From NCBI RefSeq assembly GCF_020682705.1, contig NZ_JAGTTN010000004.1, positions 1 to 64,000 on the forward strand: 64,000 nucleotides of DNA, written 5' to 3'. Source of the stretch: Microbacterium allomyrinae (GTDB lineage Bacteria > Actinomycetota > Actinomycetes > Actinomycetales > Microbacteriaceae). The notes beneath the pieces are model-generated. The model was not told the origin of the DNA. It ran no database searches and saw nothing but the letters and a program-made list of their open reading frames with translations. Both the position numbers and the translations under genes were made by a program. Positions 46,196 to 54,958 of the stretch are shown piece by piece (the first letter of the stretch is position 1; each line of letters begins with the position of its first letter).

Positions 46196-46223
46196 ATCGA
46201 ACGCACGGAGAGCTGCCGCCGCC

Positions 46224-46820
46224 TCACTGCTGCGCGGTGAGCACCTCTCCGTCCTCGCGGTATCGCGCGCCGGTCTGCGGGCAGACCCAGTCGTCGCCGT
46301 CGCGGCGGAGCGGCACGCCCGCGACTCCGACCCATCCGATGCGCCGGGCGGGCACCCCCGCGACCAGGGCATGGGGCGGGACGTCGGCGATGACGACGGC
46401 GCCGGCGGCGACGAGCGCCCAGGCGCCGATCGTGAGCGGTGCGACGCACACCGCGCGAGCCCCGATCGAGGCTCCATGCGCGATATGAACGCCCACGGCG
46501 ACCCAGTCGTCGGCGGACTTCGGGGTTCCATCGGGATTCACGGCTCGAGGGAAGGTGTCGTTCGTCAGAACCACGGCCGGACCGATGAAGACCCCGGACT
46601 CGAGATGCGCGGGCTCGTACACGAGCGCGTGATTCTGAATCTTGCACGCGTCGCCCACGATCACCCCCGGACCGATGTACGCGCCACGTCCGACGATGCA
46701 GTCCGCCCCGATTCTGGCGTCTTCCCGCACCTGAGCGAGGTGCCAGATCCGCGTTCGGGCGCCGATCGCCGCGGTGGCCGAGACGTCGGCGCTGGGCTCG
46801 ATGCGGGCGGACTCGGCCAT
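46224..46820 (-). CDS. Left-handed beta-helix acetyltransferase (WbpD-like)
   Basis: 198 residues of hexapeptide repeats (IGADCIVGRGAYIGPGVIVG and similar), with the LTNDTFPRAVNPDG loop seen in WbpD/WlbB acetyltransferases that N-acetylate UDP-3-amino sugars. A short C-terminal extension (VCPQTGARYRE) follows the helix. The Gfo/Idh oxidoreductase and aminotransferases on the other strand could supply its substrate. The ATG at 46820 follows AAGGAGGGAC. It is divergently oriented from the main operon. Confidence 0.85.
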   Translation of the reverse strand: MAESARIEPSADVSATAAIGARTRIWHLAQVREDARIGADCIVGRGAYIGPGVIVGDACKIQNHALVYEPAHLESGVFIGPAVVLTNDTFPRAVNPDGTPKSADDWVAVGVHIAHGASIGARAVCVAPLTIGAWALVAAGAVVIADVPPHALVAGVPARRIGWVGVAGVPLRRDGDDWVCPQTGARYREDGEVLTAQQ

Positions 46821-47172
46821 GTCCCTCCTTCGGGAGCCGCGCGGACCATCCCCCCGGATTGAAAGGAGGGGTGTTGACGCGTCGAGCAAAGGATATAATG
46901 CCCGCGGGGATGGGTTTCGATGCGCCACCCGAATCGCGCAGCGAGGCCCTCATCGGCGGCGGACGTGGGGTCCGGTGTCGGCAGCAGCATGCCCCTCGGC
47001 GACCTGCCGTGGGGACTTGGGGATTCTCATGGGGAACGACGCCGTTTGCTCAGGCAGCCCCCGACGCCACGCGTCGAGGCTTCTGCTCCAACGCGCCCGG
47101 AGCGGGCGCCCGATCACTGCCGCGGCATCCGCCCGGCTCTCATCGATCCGCCGGGGCTGAACGGAAGCGGCG
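46821..47172. other. Intergenic region between divergent glycan genes
   Basis: About 350 nt without a convincing gene. It holds the promoter at 46874-46899 and a ~265-nt leader to the oxidoreductase at 47173. Words GGGGACTTGGGGATT and CATGGGGAAC occur near 47013-47036. Open frames here have no SD and run through the next gene out of frame. Confidence 0.5.
46874..46899 (+). promoter_or_regulatory. Strong promoter of the glycan operon
   Basis: A perfect -10 TATAAT (46894-46899) and a -35-like TTGACG (46874-46879) are present. The spacer is only 14 nt, shorter than the usual 17, so the -35 may not be used as such. The AT-rich -10 is conspicuous in this GC-rich window. Confidence 0.6.
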
Positions 47173-48282
47173 ATGAGCGACCGGCTGAGCATCGGCGTGA
47201 TCGGAGCGGGGTACTGGGGCCCCAACCTCGCGAGGAACTTCCGGGCGAGCCCGCAGTGGACGCTGGCCGCGATCTGCGACCTCGACGAGCAGCGCGCGCA
47301 GCGCGTCGCGGACGGCATCGGCGGCGTGGCGGTGACCACCCGCATGGACGACCTGCTGACGGATCCCGCCATCGACGCCGTCGCCATCGCGACCCCGGCC
47401 CGCACGCACCACGCGATCGTGTCCGCCGCGCTCGCCGCGGGCAAGCACGTCATCGTCGAGAAGCCGCTGGCCGACGACCGCGCGAAGGGCGCGGCGATGG
47501 TGCGGGCCGCCGCCGAACGCGGCCTCGTGCTGATGGCCGACCACACCTACTGCTACACCCCCGCGGTCCTGAAGATCCGCGAGCTGATCGAGGAGGGCTT
47601 CCTCGGGCGCATCCTCTTCGTCGACAGCGTGCGCATCAACCTCGGGCTCGTGCAGCCCGACATCGACGTGTTCTGGGACCTCGCCCCGCACGACCTGTCG
47701 ATCATGGACTTCGTCCTGCCCGGCGGACTCGACGTCTCCAGCGTCTCGGCGCACGGCTCCGACCCCCTCCTCGCCGGGCGATCGTGCCTGGGACACCTCG
47801 TTCTCGAGCTGAGAGCAGGAGTGATGGCGCATGTGCACGTCAACTGGCTGAGCCCGACCAAGATCCGGCAGATGGTGATCGGCGGTACACGCCGCACTCT
47901 CGTCTGGGACGACCTGAACCCGCAGCAGCGCCTGAGCGTCTATGACCGCGGGATCGATCTGGACGCGCCCGCGGGCGGCAATGGCGCCGACCCGCGGGCG
48001 GCGCGCGTCTCGTACCGGCTCGGCGACACCTGGTCGCCGGCCCTGCCCGAGCGCGAGGCGCTCGCGGGTGTCGCGACCGAGTTCGCGGCGGCCATCGCCG
48101 AGCGGCGGGCACCGCGCACCGACGGCGCCGCGGGCCTGCGCGTGCTCTCGGTGCTGGAGGCGGCGACCCGCAGCGTGGCCGCTCACGGAGCGCCCTGCGC
48201 GATCCGATCCGAAGCGCCCGGATCCGAACCTGAACCCCAACCCACCGAACCCGATCCCACCGAGGAGTTCCAGCTCTCATGA
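47173..48282 (+). CDS. Gfo/Idh/MocA-family NAD(P)-dependent oxidoreductase (WbpB-like)
   Basis: 369 residues. The N-terminal Rossmann motif is IGVIGAGYWGPNL, followed by VEKPLA, the conserved dinucleotide/active-site EKP. A WDLAPHDLSI segment provides the catalytic-His region. WbpB/WlbA relatives oxidise C3 of UDP-GlcNAc-type sugars. Neighbouring aminotransferases and the WbpD-like acetyltransferase fit a 3-amino sugar route. The last ~25 residues are Pro/Glu-rich. It overlaps the next gene by 4 nt (ATGA). Confidence 0.88.
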   Translation: MSDRLSIGVIGAGYWGPNLARNFRASPQWTLAAICDLDEQRAQRVADGIGGVAVTTRMDDLLTDPAIDAVAIATPARTHHAIVSAALAAGKHVIVEKPLADDRAKGAAMVRAAAERGLVLMADHTYCYTPAVLKIRELIEEGFLGRILFVDSVRINLGLVQPDIDVFWDLAPHDLSIMDFVLPGGLDVSSVSAHGSDPLLAGRSCLGHLVLELRAGVMAHVHVNWLSPTKIRQMVIGGTRRTLVWDDLNPQQRLSVYDRGIDLDAPAGGNGADPRAARVSYRLGDTWSPALPEREALAGVATEFAAAIAERRAPRTDGAAGLRVLSVLEAATRSVAAHGAPCAIRSEAPGSEPEPQPTEPDPTEEFQLS

Positions 48283-49274
48283 CCAGACTCGAAGGTGCTC
48301 AGGTGCTCGTGACCGGAGGCGCCGGAACGATCGGCTCGACGTTGGTCGACCAGCTGCTCGACGCGGGCGTCGCCCACATCGACGTGCTCGACGATCTGGT
48401 GCGCGGACGCCGCGCGAACCTGGCGGGGGCGTTCGCCTCGGGGCGGATCGCCCTCGTCGAAGGCGATATCCGAGACGCCCGTCTGGTCGACGAGCTGACG
48501 GCCGGCAAGGACGTCGTCTTCCATCAGGCGGCGATCCGGATCACGCAGTGCGCCGAGGAGCCGCGACTCGCCCTCGAGGTGCTCGTGGACGGCACGTTCA
48601 ACGTCGTCGAATCGGCATCGCGCCACCGCGTGAAGAAGCTGGTCGCGGCATCCAGCGCCTCGGTCTACGGGATGGCGGAGGAGTTCCCGACCGGGGAGCG
48701 CCACCATCACGAGAACGACGACACGATCTACGGCGCGGCCAAGACGTTCGGCGAAGGACTCGTGCGCAGCTTCCGCGCGATGCAGGGACTCGACTACGTG
48801 CTGCTGCGCTACTTCAACGTGTACGGACCGCGTATGGACGTGCACGGCCTCTATACCGAGGTCCTCGTGCGGTGGATGGAGCGCATCGCCGACGGGATGC
48901 CTCCACTGATCTTCGGCGACGGACAGCAGACCATGGACTTCATCTGCGTACCCGACGTGGCGCGCGCGAACGTGCTCGCCGCGGCGAGCGATGTCGTCGA
49001 GGGAACGTACAACGTCGCGAGCGGCACCGAGACGAGCCTGCTCGAGCTCGCGGAGGCCCTGCTGCGCGTCACGGGCTCGAACCTCGGAGTCCAGCACGGT
49101 CCGGAGCGCGCGGTCAATGGCGTGGCCCGCCGGCTCGCCGATACCTCGGCGGCACGCCGCGACCTCGGCTTCGAGGCGAGCATCGACCTCGACGAGGGCC
49201 TTCGACGGCTCGTCGAATGGTGGCGACCGCTGCGCGCCGAGATCGCGGCCGGGCGTAAGCGGGTCGCGGCGTGA
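48279..49274 (+). CDS. NAD-dependent epimerase/dehydratase (extended SDR)
   Basis: 331 residues. The NAD loop is VTGGAGTIGSTLVDQLL. The active site is Ser-x-Tyr: SSASVYG and Y-x-x-x-K in YGAAKTFGE. FNVYGPRMD and PDVARANV are typical of nucleotide-sugar epimerases of the GalE/RmlB class. It could act as a C4 epimerase or 4,6-dehydratase. ATGA and GTGA overlaps link it to the flanking genes. Confidence 0.9.
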   Translation: MTRLEGAQVLVTGGAGTIGSTLVDQLLDAGVAHIDVLDDLVRGRRANLAGAFASGRIALVEGDIRDARLVDELTAGKDVVFHQAAIRITQCAEEPRLALEVLVDGTFNVVESASRHRVKKLVAASSASVYGMAEEFPTGERHHHENDDTIYGAAKTFGEGLVRSFRAMQGLDYVLLRYFNVYGPRMDVHGLYTEVLVRWMERIADGMPPLIFGDGQQTMDFICVPDVARANVLAAASDVVEGTYNVASGTETSLLELAEALLRVTGSNLGVQHGPERAVNGVARRLADTSAARRDLGFEASIDLDEGLRRLVEWWRPLRAEIAAGRKRVAA

Positions 49275-50524
49275 ACGTGCCCGTGAACGTGGCGGAAGCC
49301 GAGGCCGTGAGCGCGCCCGAGGCCGAGGCCGTGAGCGCGCCCGAAGCCGAGGCCGTGAGCGCGCCCGAGGCCGAGGCCGCGGTGAAGCGGATCGACGTCA
49401 TGGTCCCTTGGCTCGGTGTGGAGGAGGCCGAGGCGGTGGCGGAGACGATCGCCTCGGGCTGGATCGCGCAAGGCCCGCGGGTCGCCCGTTTCGAGCGGGA
49501 GTTCGCCGCCGCCGTGGCCGCGACGGATGCCGTCGCGACGTCGAGCTGCACGACGGCCCTGCACCTCGCCCTGGTCGTTGCGGGCATCGGCCCCGGCGAC
49601 GACGTCGTCGTGCCGTCACTGTCGTTCATCGCGACGACGAGTGCGATCCGCTACGTGGGCGCCCGGCCGGTCTTCGCCGATGTCGACGCCGAGAGCGGCA
49701 ACGTCTCGGCCGCCACCGTCGCGTCGGTGCTGACTGCGGCGACCCGAGCGGTGATCGCGGTCGATCAGGGCGGCGTCCCGGTCGATCTCGACGCGATCCG
49801 AGCGGTCACGGATCCGCGCGGGATCGTGGTGATCGAGGACGCGGCCTGTGCCGCGGGATCCACCTACCGGGGTCGCCCGGTCGGAGCGCGGGCCGAGGTC
49901 GCGGCGTGGTCGTTCCATCCGCGCAAGCTCCTCACCACGGGCGAGGGCGGCATGCTGACGACCCGGCACGAGGCCTGGGCGGCGCGGGCGCGGCGCCTGC
50001 GCGAGCACGGCATGAGCGTCTCGGCCGCCGATCGGCACCGCACGGTGCTCGCACCGCCCGAGGAGTACGGCGAGGTCGGCTTCAACTACCGGATGACCGA
50101 CCTGCAGGCGGCCGTCGGGCTCGTGCAGCTGACGCGGCTGGGCGCGCTGATCGCGCGGCGCCGCGCGCTCGCCGCCCGCTATCAGGAGGCGATCGCGCGG
50201 ATGCCGTGGCTGCGGGCCGTGGCGGATCCCGAGTACGGCGCCGGCAACTACCAGTCCTTCTGGATCGAGATTCTGGAGGAGTCCCCGCTCGACCGTGACG
50301 GCTATCTCGTCGCGCTCGCCGAGAGCGGCATCTCGGCGCGACGGGGGATCATGGCGGCGCACCGCCAGCCGCCGTATCGTGCTCTGGCGCCCGAGGGCAG
50401 CCTGCCGGTGACCGAGCGGCTGACCGATCGCACCCTGATCCTGCCGCTGTTCCACACCCTCGACGAGCGGGACCAGGATCGCGTCATCGCGGTGCTGCGG
50501 TATCCGGGCGGTGAGGGAGCATGA
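49271..50524 (+). CDS. DegT/DnrJ/EryC1-family sugar aminotransferase with repeat N-terminus
   Basis: 417 residues. PLP-binding Lys219 is in SFHPRKLLTTGEGG and the core starts at RIDVMVPWLG. This subgroup usually makes 4-amino sugars such as perosamine or UDP-4-amino intermediates, consistent with the PglD-like acetyltransferase that follows. The first ~40 residues are not part of the family: they come from three 24-bp repeats (49295-49366) encoding EAEAVSAP. The GTG overlaps the preceding stop. A shorter start beyond the repeats cannot be excluded. Confidence 0.9.
   Translation: MNVPVNVAEAEAVSAPEAEAVSAPEAEAVSAPEAEAAVKRIDVMVPWLGVEEAEAVAETIASGWIAQGPRVARFEREFAAAVAATDAVATSSCTTALHLALVVAGIGPGDDVVVPSLSFIATTSAIRYVGARPVFADVDAESGNVSAATVASVLTAATRAVIAVDQGGVPVDLDAIRAVTDPRGIVVIEDAACAAGSTYRGRPVGARAEVAAWSFHPRKLLTTGEGGMLTTRHEAWAARARRLREHGMSVSAADRHRTVLAPPEEYGEVGFNYRMTDLQAAVGLVQLTRLGALIARRRALAARYQEAIARMPWLRAVADPEYGAGNYQSFWIEILEESPLDRDGYLVALAESGISARRGIMAAHRQPPYRALAPEGSLPVTERLTDRTLILPLFHTLDERDQDRVIAVLRYPGGEGA
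49295..49366 (+). repeat. Three 24-bp tandem repeats at the aminotransferase 5' end
   Basis: Three near-identical units (GAA/GAG alternates in the first codon) encode EAEAVSAP three times, followed by a partial EAEAA. They are in frame and preceded by a smaller GTGAACGTG duplication. Confidence 0.95.
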
Positions 50525-51147
50525 GTGGAGCATTGCTGCTCGTCGGGGCCGGCGGACTGGCCCGCGAAGTCCTCGCCGCCGGCATCACCTCGGTCACCGG
50601 CATCCTCGACGACGACGAGACGCGGCAGGGGACCGAGGTCGGCGGCGTTGCGGTGGTCGGCACGATCGCGGATGCCGCCCACCGGCCGGAGGCGCTGCTG
50701 GTGTGCATCGGCGACGGCGCGAGCAGGCGGCGCGTAGTGTCACGGCTTCGTGCCCTCGGCGTCCACGACGACCGATACGAGACGTTCGCCGCCCGTTCGG
50801 CGCGGATCGGCAGCACGAGTGACGTCGGCGCGGGGAGCATCCTCCTCGACGGGGTGGTCGTCACCGCCGACGCGCGCCTCGGTCGGCATGTCGTCGTCAT
50901 GCCGCACTGCACGGTGACACACGACGGTGTCGTGGAGGACTTCGCGACGTTGGCCGCCGGGGTGTCGCTGGGCGGCGGAGTGCACATACGCAAGACGGCA
51001 TACATCGGCATGAATGCCTCGGTGAGGCAGGGGATCGTGGTGGGCGCCCGTGCGACCGTCGGGATGGGCGCCGTCGTCCTCTCGGACGTGCCCGCTGGCG
51101 AGACGTGGGCGGGCGTCCCCGCCCGCCGGCTGGAGGCGCGAGCATGA
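50521..51147 (+). CDS. PglD/NeuD-family sugar O- or N-acetyltransferase
   Basis: 208 residues. The N-terminal nucleotide-sugar-binding Rossmann-like half is LLLVGAGGLAREVL; the C-terminal half is a hexapeptide helix (GHVVVMPHCTVTHDGVVED style, with the likely catalytic His in MPHCTVTHD). Family members acetylate UDP-4-amino sugars (PglD) or sialic-acid-like sugars (NeuD). It lies between two aminotransferase genes with ATGA overlaps on both sides. Confidence 0.88.
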   Translation: MSGALLLVGAGGLAREVLAAGITSVTGILDDDETRQGTEVGGVAVVGTIADAAHRPEALLVCIGDGASRRRVVSRLRALGVHDDRYETFAARSARIGSTSDVGAGSILLDGVVVTADARLGRHVVVMPHCTVTHDGVVEDFATLAAGVSLGGGVHIRKTAYIGMNASVRQGIVVGARATVGMGAVVLSDVPAGETWAGVPARRLEARA

Positions 51148-52280
51148 GCGTGCGGGTGCCGTTCCTCGATCTCGCGGCGCAGAACGCCGAGGTCGCCGAC
51201 GAGGTGCTCCCCGTGTGGCAGAGGCAGTTCGCCACGGCGGGGTTCGTCGGCGGGCCGGAGATCGACGCCTTCGAGCGCGAGTACGCCGCGTACATCGGCG
51301 TGGCGCACGTCGTCGCCCTCTCGAACGGCACCGATGCGCTCGAACTGGCGTACCGGGCGGCCGGCGTCCGGCCGGGCGACGAGGTCGTGATGCCCGCCAA
51401 CACCTTCATCGCGACCGCCGAAGCCGCGTCGCGGATCGGAGCCGTCCCGGTGTTCGTCGATGTCGACGACGAGCACCTGCTCATCGATCCCGTGGCGGCC
51501 GACGCGGCCATCACCGACCGTACCCGCGCCGTCGTGCCGGTGCATCTGTTCGGCCAGACCGCCCCCGTGGAGCACCTCGCGCCGATCGCCGCACGCCACG
51601 GACTCGCCGTGATCGAGGATGCCGCGCAGGCCCAGGGCGCCCGCTCGCCCGCCGGGCGCGCCGGGTCTCTGGCGACGGTGGCGGCGACGAGCTTCTACCC
51701 GGGCAAGAATCTCGGCGCCGCCGGGGATGCGGGGGCGCTGCTCACCGGCGACGACGACATCGCCGACCTCGCGCGCCGCCTCTCGTGCCACGGCAGTGCC
51801 GCGAAGTACGTCCATGACCGCATCGGCATGAACGCGAGGATGGATGCCGTGCAGGCGGTCGTCCTGAGGGCGAAGCTGCGCAGGCTCGACGTCTGGAACG
51901 CCGCACGCCGGATGGCTGCCGCGCGATACGACGCGCTGCTCGCGGATGTCGACGGGGTGCGCATCCCTCGCGTCCGCGTCGGCAACGAGGACGTGTGGCA
52001 CCTCTATGTGGTGCGGGTCGATGATCGCGACCGGGTGATGGCAGAGCTGGCCGAGGCCGGGATCGGCACCGGCATCCACTATCCGACGCCCGTCCCGTTC
52101 ACCGCGGCCTACGCACCGCTGGGCGTGCGCACCGGTCAGTTCCCGGTGGCGGAACGGGCGGCGTCGCAGATGCTCTCGCTCCCGATGTTCCCCCATCTGA
52201 CCGAAGCGCAGCAGCTCCGGGTCGTGGAAGTCCTCCGGTCCTGCGTACGCGCGCGCCGGCGCACCGAAGCGGCGGCATGA
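51144..52280 (+). CDS. DegT/DnrJ/EryC1-family aminotransferase (WbpE/FdtB-like)
   Basis: 378 residues. PLP-binding Lys188 lies in SFYPGKNLGAAGDAG, and VPFLDLAAQN, SNGTDALELAYRA and VHLFGQTAP match the 3-keto-sugar aminotransferases (WbpE, FdtB, QdtB). Together with the Gfo/Idh oxidoreductase and WbpD-like acetyltransferase it could form a 3-acetamido-sugar route. It is coupled to the PglD-like gene (ATGA). Confidence 0.9.
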   Translation: MSVRVPFLDLAAQNAEVADEVLPVWQRQFATAGFVGGPEIDAFEREYAAYIGVAHVVALSNGTDALELAYRAAGVRPGDEVVMPANTFIATAEAASRIGAVPVFVDVDDEHLLIDPVAADAAITDRTRAVVPVHLFGQTAPVEHLAPIAARHGLAVIEDAAQAQGARSPAGRAGSLATVAATSFYPGKNLGAAGDAGALLTGDDDIADLARRLSCHGSAAKYVHDRIGMNARMDAVQAVVLRAKLRRLDVWNAARRMAAARYDALLADVDGVRIPRVRVGNEDVWHLYVVRVDDRDRVMAELAEAGIGTGIHYPTPVPFTAAYAPLGVRTGQFPVAERAASQMLSLPMFPHLTEAQQLRVVEVLRSCVRARRRTEAAA

Positions 52281-52281
52281 G

Positions 52282-53862
52282 ATGACCACGCGGCGCGCCC
52301 CGCACGACAGCCCGCCCCCGCCGGGGCGCGCGGGGCGGGATGCGCCCGAGAGTGACACCGCCGGGAACGAGGGTCCGCTGGCTCGCCGCACCGCGACGAG
52401 CGTCGCGTGGATGACGCTGCAGACCTGGCTCTCGCGCCTCGGCGGCTTCGTGACCGTCGCCATCCTCGCGCGGCTTCTCACGCCGGCGGACTTCGGTCTG
52501 GTCGCCATCGCGTCGACCGTGCTTCCGCTCGTCTACCTGCTCGCCGACATGGGCCTGACGACCTATCTCGTCCAAGCCGATCGGCTCGATGCCCGCACCA
52601 CCGCAACGGCATTCTGGTTCTCGGCGGCGGCAGGGCTCGTGCTCTCGGCGGCGCTGGTGCTGCTCGCCCCGGCGATCGCCGCGCTGTTCGGCACCGCAGC
52701 GGCGGCGCCGGTGATCGCGTGGACCGCACCGGCCGTGCTGATCGTGTCGCTGTCGGCGACTCCCGTGGCGCTGCTGCGCCGAGGGATGAGGTTCCGGGCC
52801 CTGTCGATGCAGACGGCCGTCGCGGCGATCATCGGCCAGATCCTCGCCCTCGTCCTCGCTTTCGGCGGGGCGGGCGTATGGGCGCTCGTCGCGCAGCTGC
52901 TCGCAATGCAGCTGGTATGTCTCGTCCTCGCGTGGGCGTCGGCGCACTGGCGTCCGTCGTTCGCGATCTCGGCGGCGGACATCCGCCGGATGTTCGGGTT
53001 CGGCTCGAAGGTCGTGACGGTCGATCTGCTCGCGATCGGCAGGCTCTGGATCGAGAACGCCGTCATCACCCGGATGCTGGGAGTCGCCGCGCTGGGAGCG
53101 TACGGGGTCGCGCAGCGGCTCGTGCAGACCGCTCGCGACCTCACCGGCTCGGCGATCACACCGGTCACGACCGTCGCGTTCGCGAAGGTGCGCGATGAGC
53201 CCGAACGGCTGCTCGGCGGCTACCGCCGGGCGGTCGGTCTGGCGTACGGCGTCGTCGCACCGGGCCTGGCCGTGCTGTTCGTGGGTGCGCCGCTCGTCGT
53301 TCCGCTGCTGCTCGGCCCGCAGTGGCAGGCGAGCATCGAGCCGGTGCGCGCGCTGGCGCTGGCAGGGCTCTTCGCCCTCGGCGCCTCGCTCGACCACGGG
53401 CTGCTCTACGGCATGGGCCGGCCGGGCGCATGGCTGGGCTACGCCGCCGTCGTCGAGGTCGCCACCCTGGCGGCGACCCTGCTGCTCGTCCCCCGCGGGA
53501 TCGCGGCGATCGCGTGGGGCTTCGCCGCGGTGGCCGCCGCCGCGCTGTGCGGCCGCTGGTTCCTGACGGGGCGGGTTCTGCGCACGGGATGGTGGCGCAT
53601 CGCCACGTTGTGGCTTCCGCAGATCCTCGCGTTCGCGCTCATGAGCGGAGTCGGCTTCGCCGTGCTGCTGTCGACGGTCCAGCTCCCGCCGCTCGTCGCG
53701 CTCGCCCTGGTCGCGCTCGCGGTGACGGGCGCGCACGCGGCCGGCTTGCGTCTGCTCATGCCGCCCACGTCTCGCGAGCTGTGGGGGTTCGTCGTGGACC
53801 GCGCCCGTCGCGGGCGTCGGTCGTCGCCGACCGCGAGCGGCACCCGAGGAGGGGAGGGATGA
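52282..53862 (+). CDS. Wzx-type polysaccharide flippase (MOP superfamily)
   Basis: 526 residues. About 12-14 membrane helices follow a ~35-residue Pro-rich cytoplasmic leader. SVAWMTLQTWLSRLGGFV and LTPADFGLVAIAST match the 'polysaccharide biosynthesis' (WzxC/MOP) family. It should move lipid-linked repeat units across the membrane. The start lies 1 nt after the aminotransferase stop; the stop overlaps the next gene by 4 nt. Confidence 0.92.
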   Translation: MTTRRAPHDSPPPPGRAGRDAPESDTAGNEGPLARRTATSVAWMTLQTWLSRLGGFVTVAILARLLTPADFGLVAIASTVLPLVYLLADMGLTTYLVQADRLDARTTATAFWFSAAAGLVLSAALVLLAPAIAALFGTAAAAPVIAWTAPAVLIVSLSATPVALLRRGMRFRALSMQTAVAAIIGQILALVLAFGGAGVWALVAQLLAMQLVCLVLAWASAHWRPSFAISAADIRRMFGFGSKVVTVDLLAIGRLWIENAVITRMLGVAALGAYGVAQRLVQTARDLTGSAITPVTTVAFAKVRDEPERLLGGYRRAVGLAYGVVAPGLAVLFVGAPLVVPLLLGPQWQASIEPVRALALAGLFALGASLDHGLLYGMGRPGAWLGYAAVVEVATLAATLLLVPRGIAAIAWGFAAVAAAALCGRWFLTGRVLRTGWWRIATLWLPQILAFALMSGVGFAVLLSTVQLPPLVALALVALAVTGAHAAGLRLLMPPTSRELWGFVVDRARRGRRSSPTASGTRGGEG

Positions 53863-54947
53863 TGCGCATCGGCACGCTCCCGCCCCGGCCGGCCGTCCCC
53901 GCCACCGTGCTCGTCGTGGTGCCCTGCTACAACTACGGCCGGTATCTGCGGGCGTGTGCCGACAGCATCCTGTCGCAAGAGGGTGTGGCGGTCGAGATGC
54001 TGATCATGGATGACGCGTCGACCGACGACAGCGCGGCGATCGCCGCCGAGATCGCGGCGGCCGACCCGCGGGTGCGCGTGGTCAGCCACCCTGTCAACCG
54101 CGGGCACATCCAGACCTATAACGAGGCGCTGCCGACGGCCACCTCGGACTACGTCGTGCTGCTGTCTGCCGACGATCTGCTCGCGCCCGGCGCGCTCGAC
54201 CGGGCCACCCGCATCATGGCCGCCGATCGACGCATCGGGCTCGTCTACGGTCACCCGCAGGAGTTCTCGACGGCGCCCGTCACGCGCACCGTGCGCTTCG
54301 CGTCGCGGACGGCGTGGCGCGGGAGCCGGTGGATCGACCACCAGTTCGACCGCGGACTCAGCATCATCCACAGCCCCGAAGCGGTCGTCCGCACGAGCGT
54401 TCATCGCCAGGCCGGCTGGTACCGGCCCGAGCTGCCGCACTCGGGGGATCTGGAGCTCTGGCTGCGGATCGCCGCGGTCGCCGATGTCGCGCGGGTGAAC
54501 GGACCCGACCAGGCCTACCGCCGCGTGCACGACGAGAGCATGATGCGCACCCGTTTCTCGGGGGCGCTGCGCGACCTCGTCGAACGACGGCGGGCGTACG
54601 AGTCCTTCCTCGACGGCGCCGCGTTGTCGCCCAGGCGCACCGCGCGCCTGCGGCGGCTGATGAACAGGCGTCTCGCGGCCGAGGCGTTCGGCTGGGCGTG
54701 CGCGATGACCGAGGAGCTCCAGCCCGGGCTCGCCGACGTCGTGGGTGCGGATGCAGCGGATGTCGTGGCCTTCGGCGAGTCGATCTACCCGGGGTTCCGG
54801 GGGCTGGCCGCGTGGCGGGAACTGGATGCCCGCTCCCGCGGCCCGGCGATGACGCGCGTCGACCGTGCGGGCGCGCGCGCGGGCGCGGCGCTGCGGGAAC
54901 TGTCGGGACGTCTGCGCTGGCGGCGCTGGCGGTACCTGGGGTATTGA
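53859..54947 (+). CDS. GT2-family glycosyltransferase
   Basis: 362 residues. The GT-A core covers ~15-250: VLVVVPCYNYGRYLRAC, MDDASTDDS and the DxD-like SADDLL, with the acceptor-side HSGDLELWLRIA. The C-terminal ~110 residues are helical. It should transfer a sugar from a nucleotide donor to the growing repeat unit in the cytoplasm. A purine-rich SD (GAGGAGGGGAGGG) precedes two adjacent ATGs (53859 and 53862). Confidence 0.9.
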   Translation: MMRIGTLPPRPAVPATVLVVVPCYNYGRYLRACADSILSQEGVAVEMLIMDDASTDDSAAIAAEIAAADPRVRVVSHPVNRGHIQTYNEALPTATSDYVVLLSADDLLAPGALDRATRIMAADRRIGLVYGHPQEFSTAPVTRTVRFASRTAWRGSRWIDHQFDRGLSIIHSPEAVVRTSVHRQAGWYRPELPHSGDLELWLRIAAVADVARVNGPDQAYRRVHDESMMRTRFSGALRDLVERRRAYESFLDGAALSPRRTARLRRLMNRRLAAEAFGWACAMTEELQPGLADVVGADAADVVAFGESIYPGFRGLAAWRELDARSRGPAMTRVDRAGARAGAALRELSGRLRWRRWRYLGY

Positions 54948-54958
54948 GGACATCGGCC

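Noticed and set aside
46859-47176. Possible 105-residue gene in the glycan intergenic region
   Set aside because: Its start lies upstream of the TATAAT promoter, composition is not protein-like, and no SD is present.
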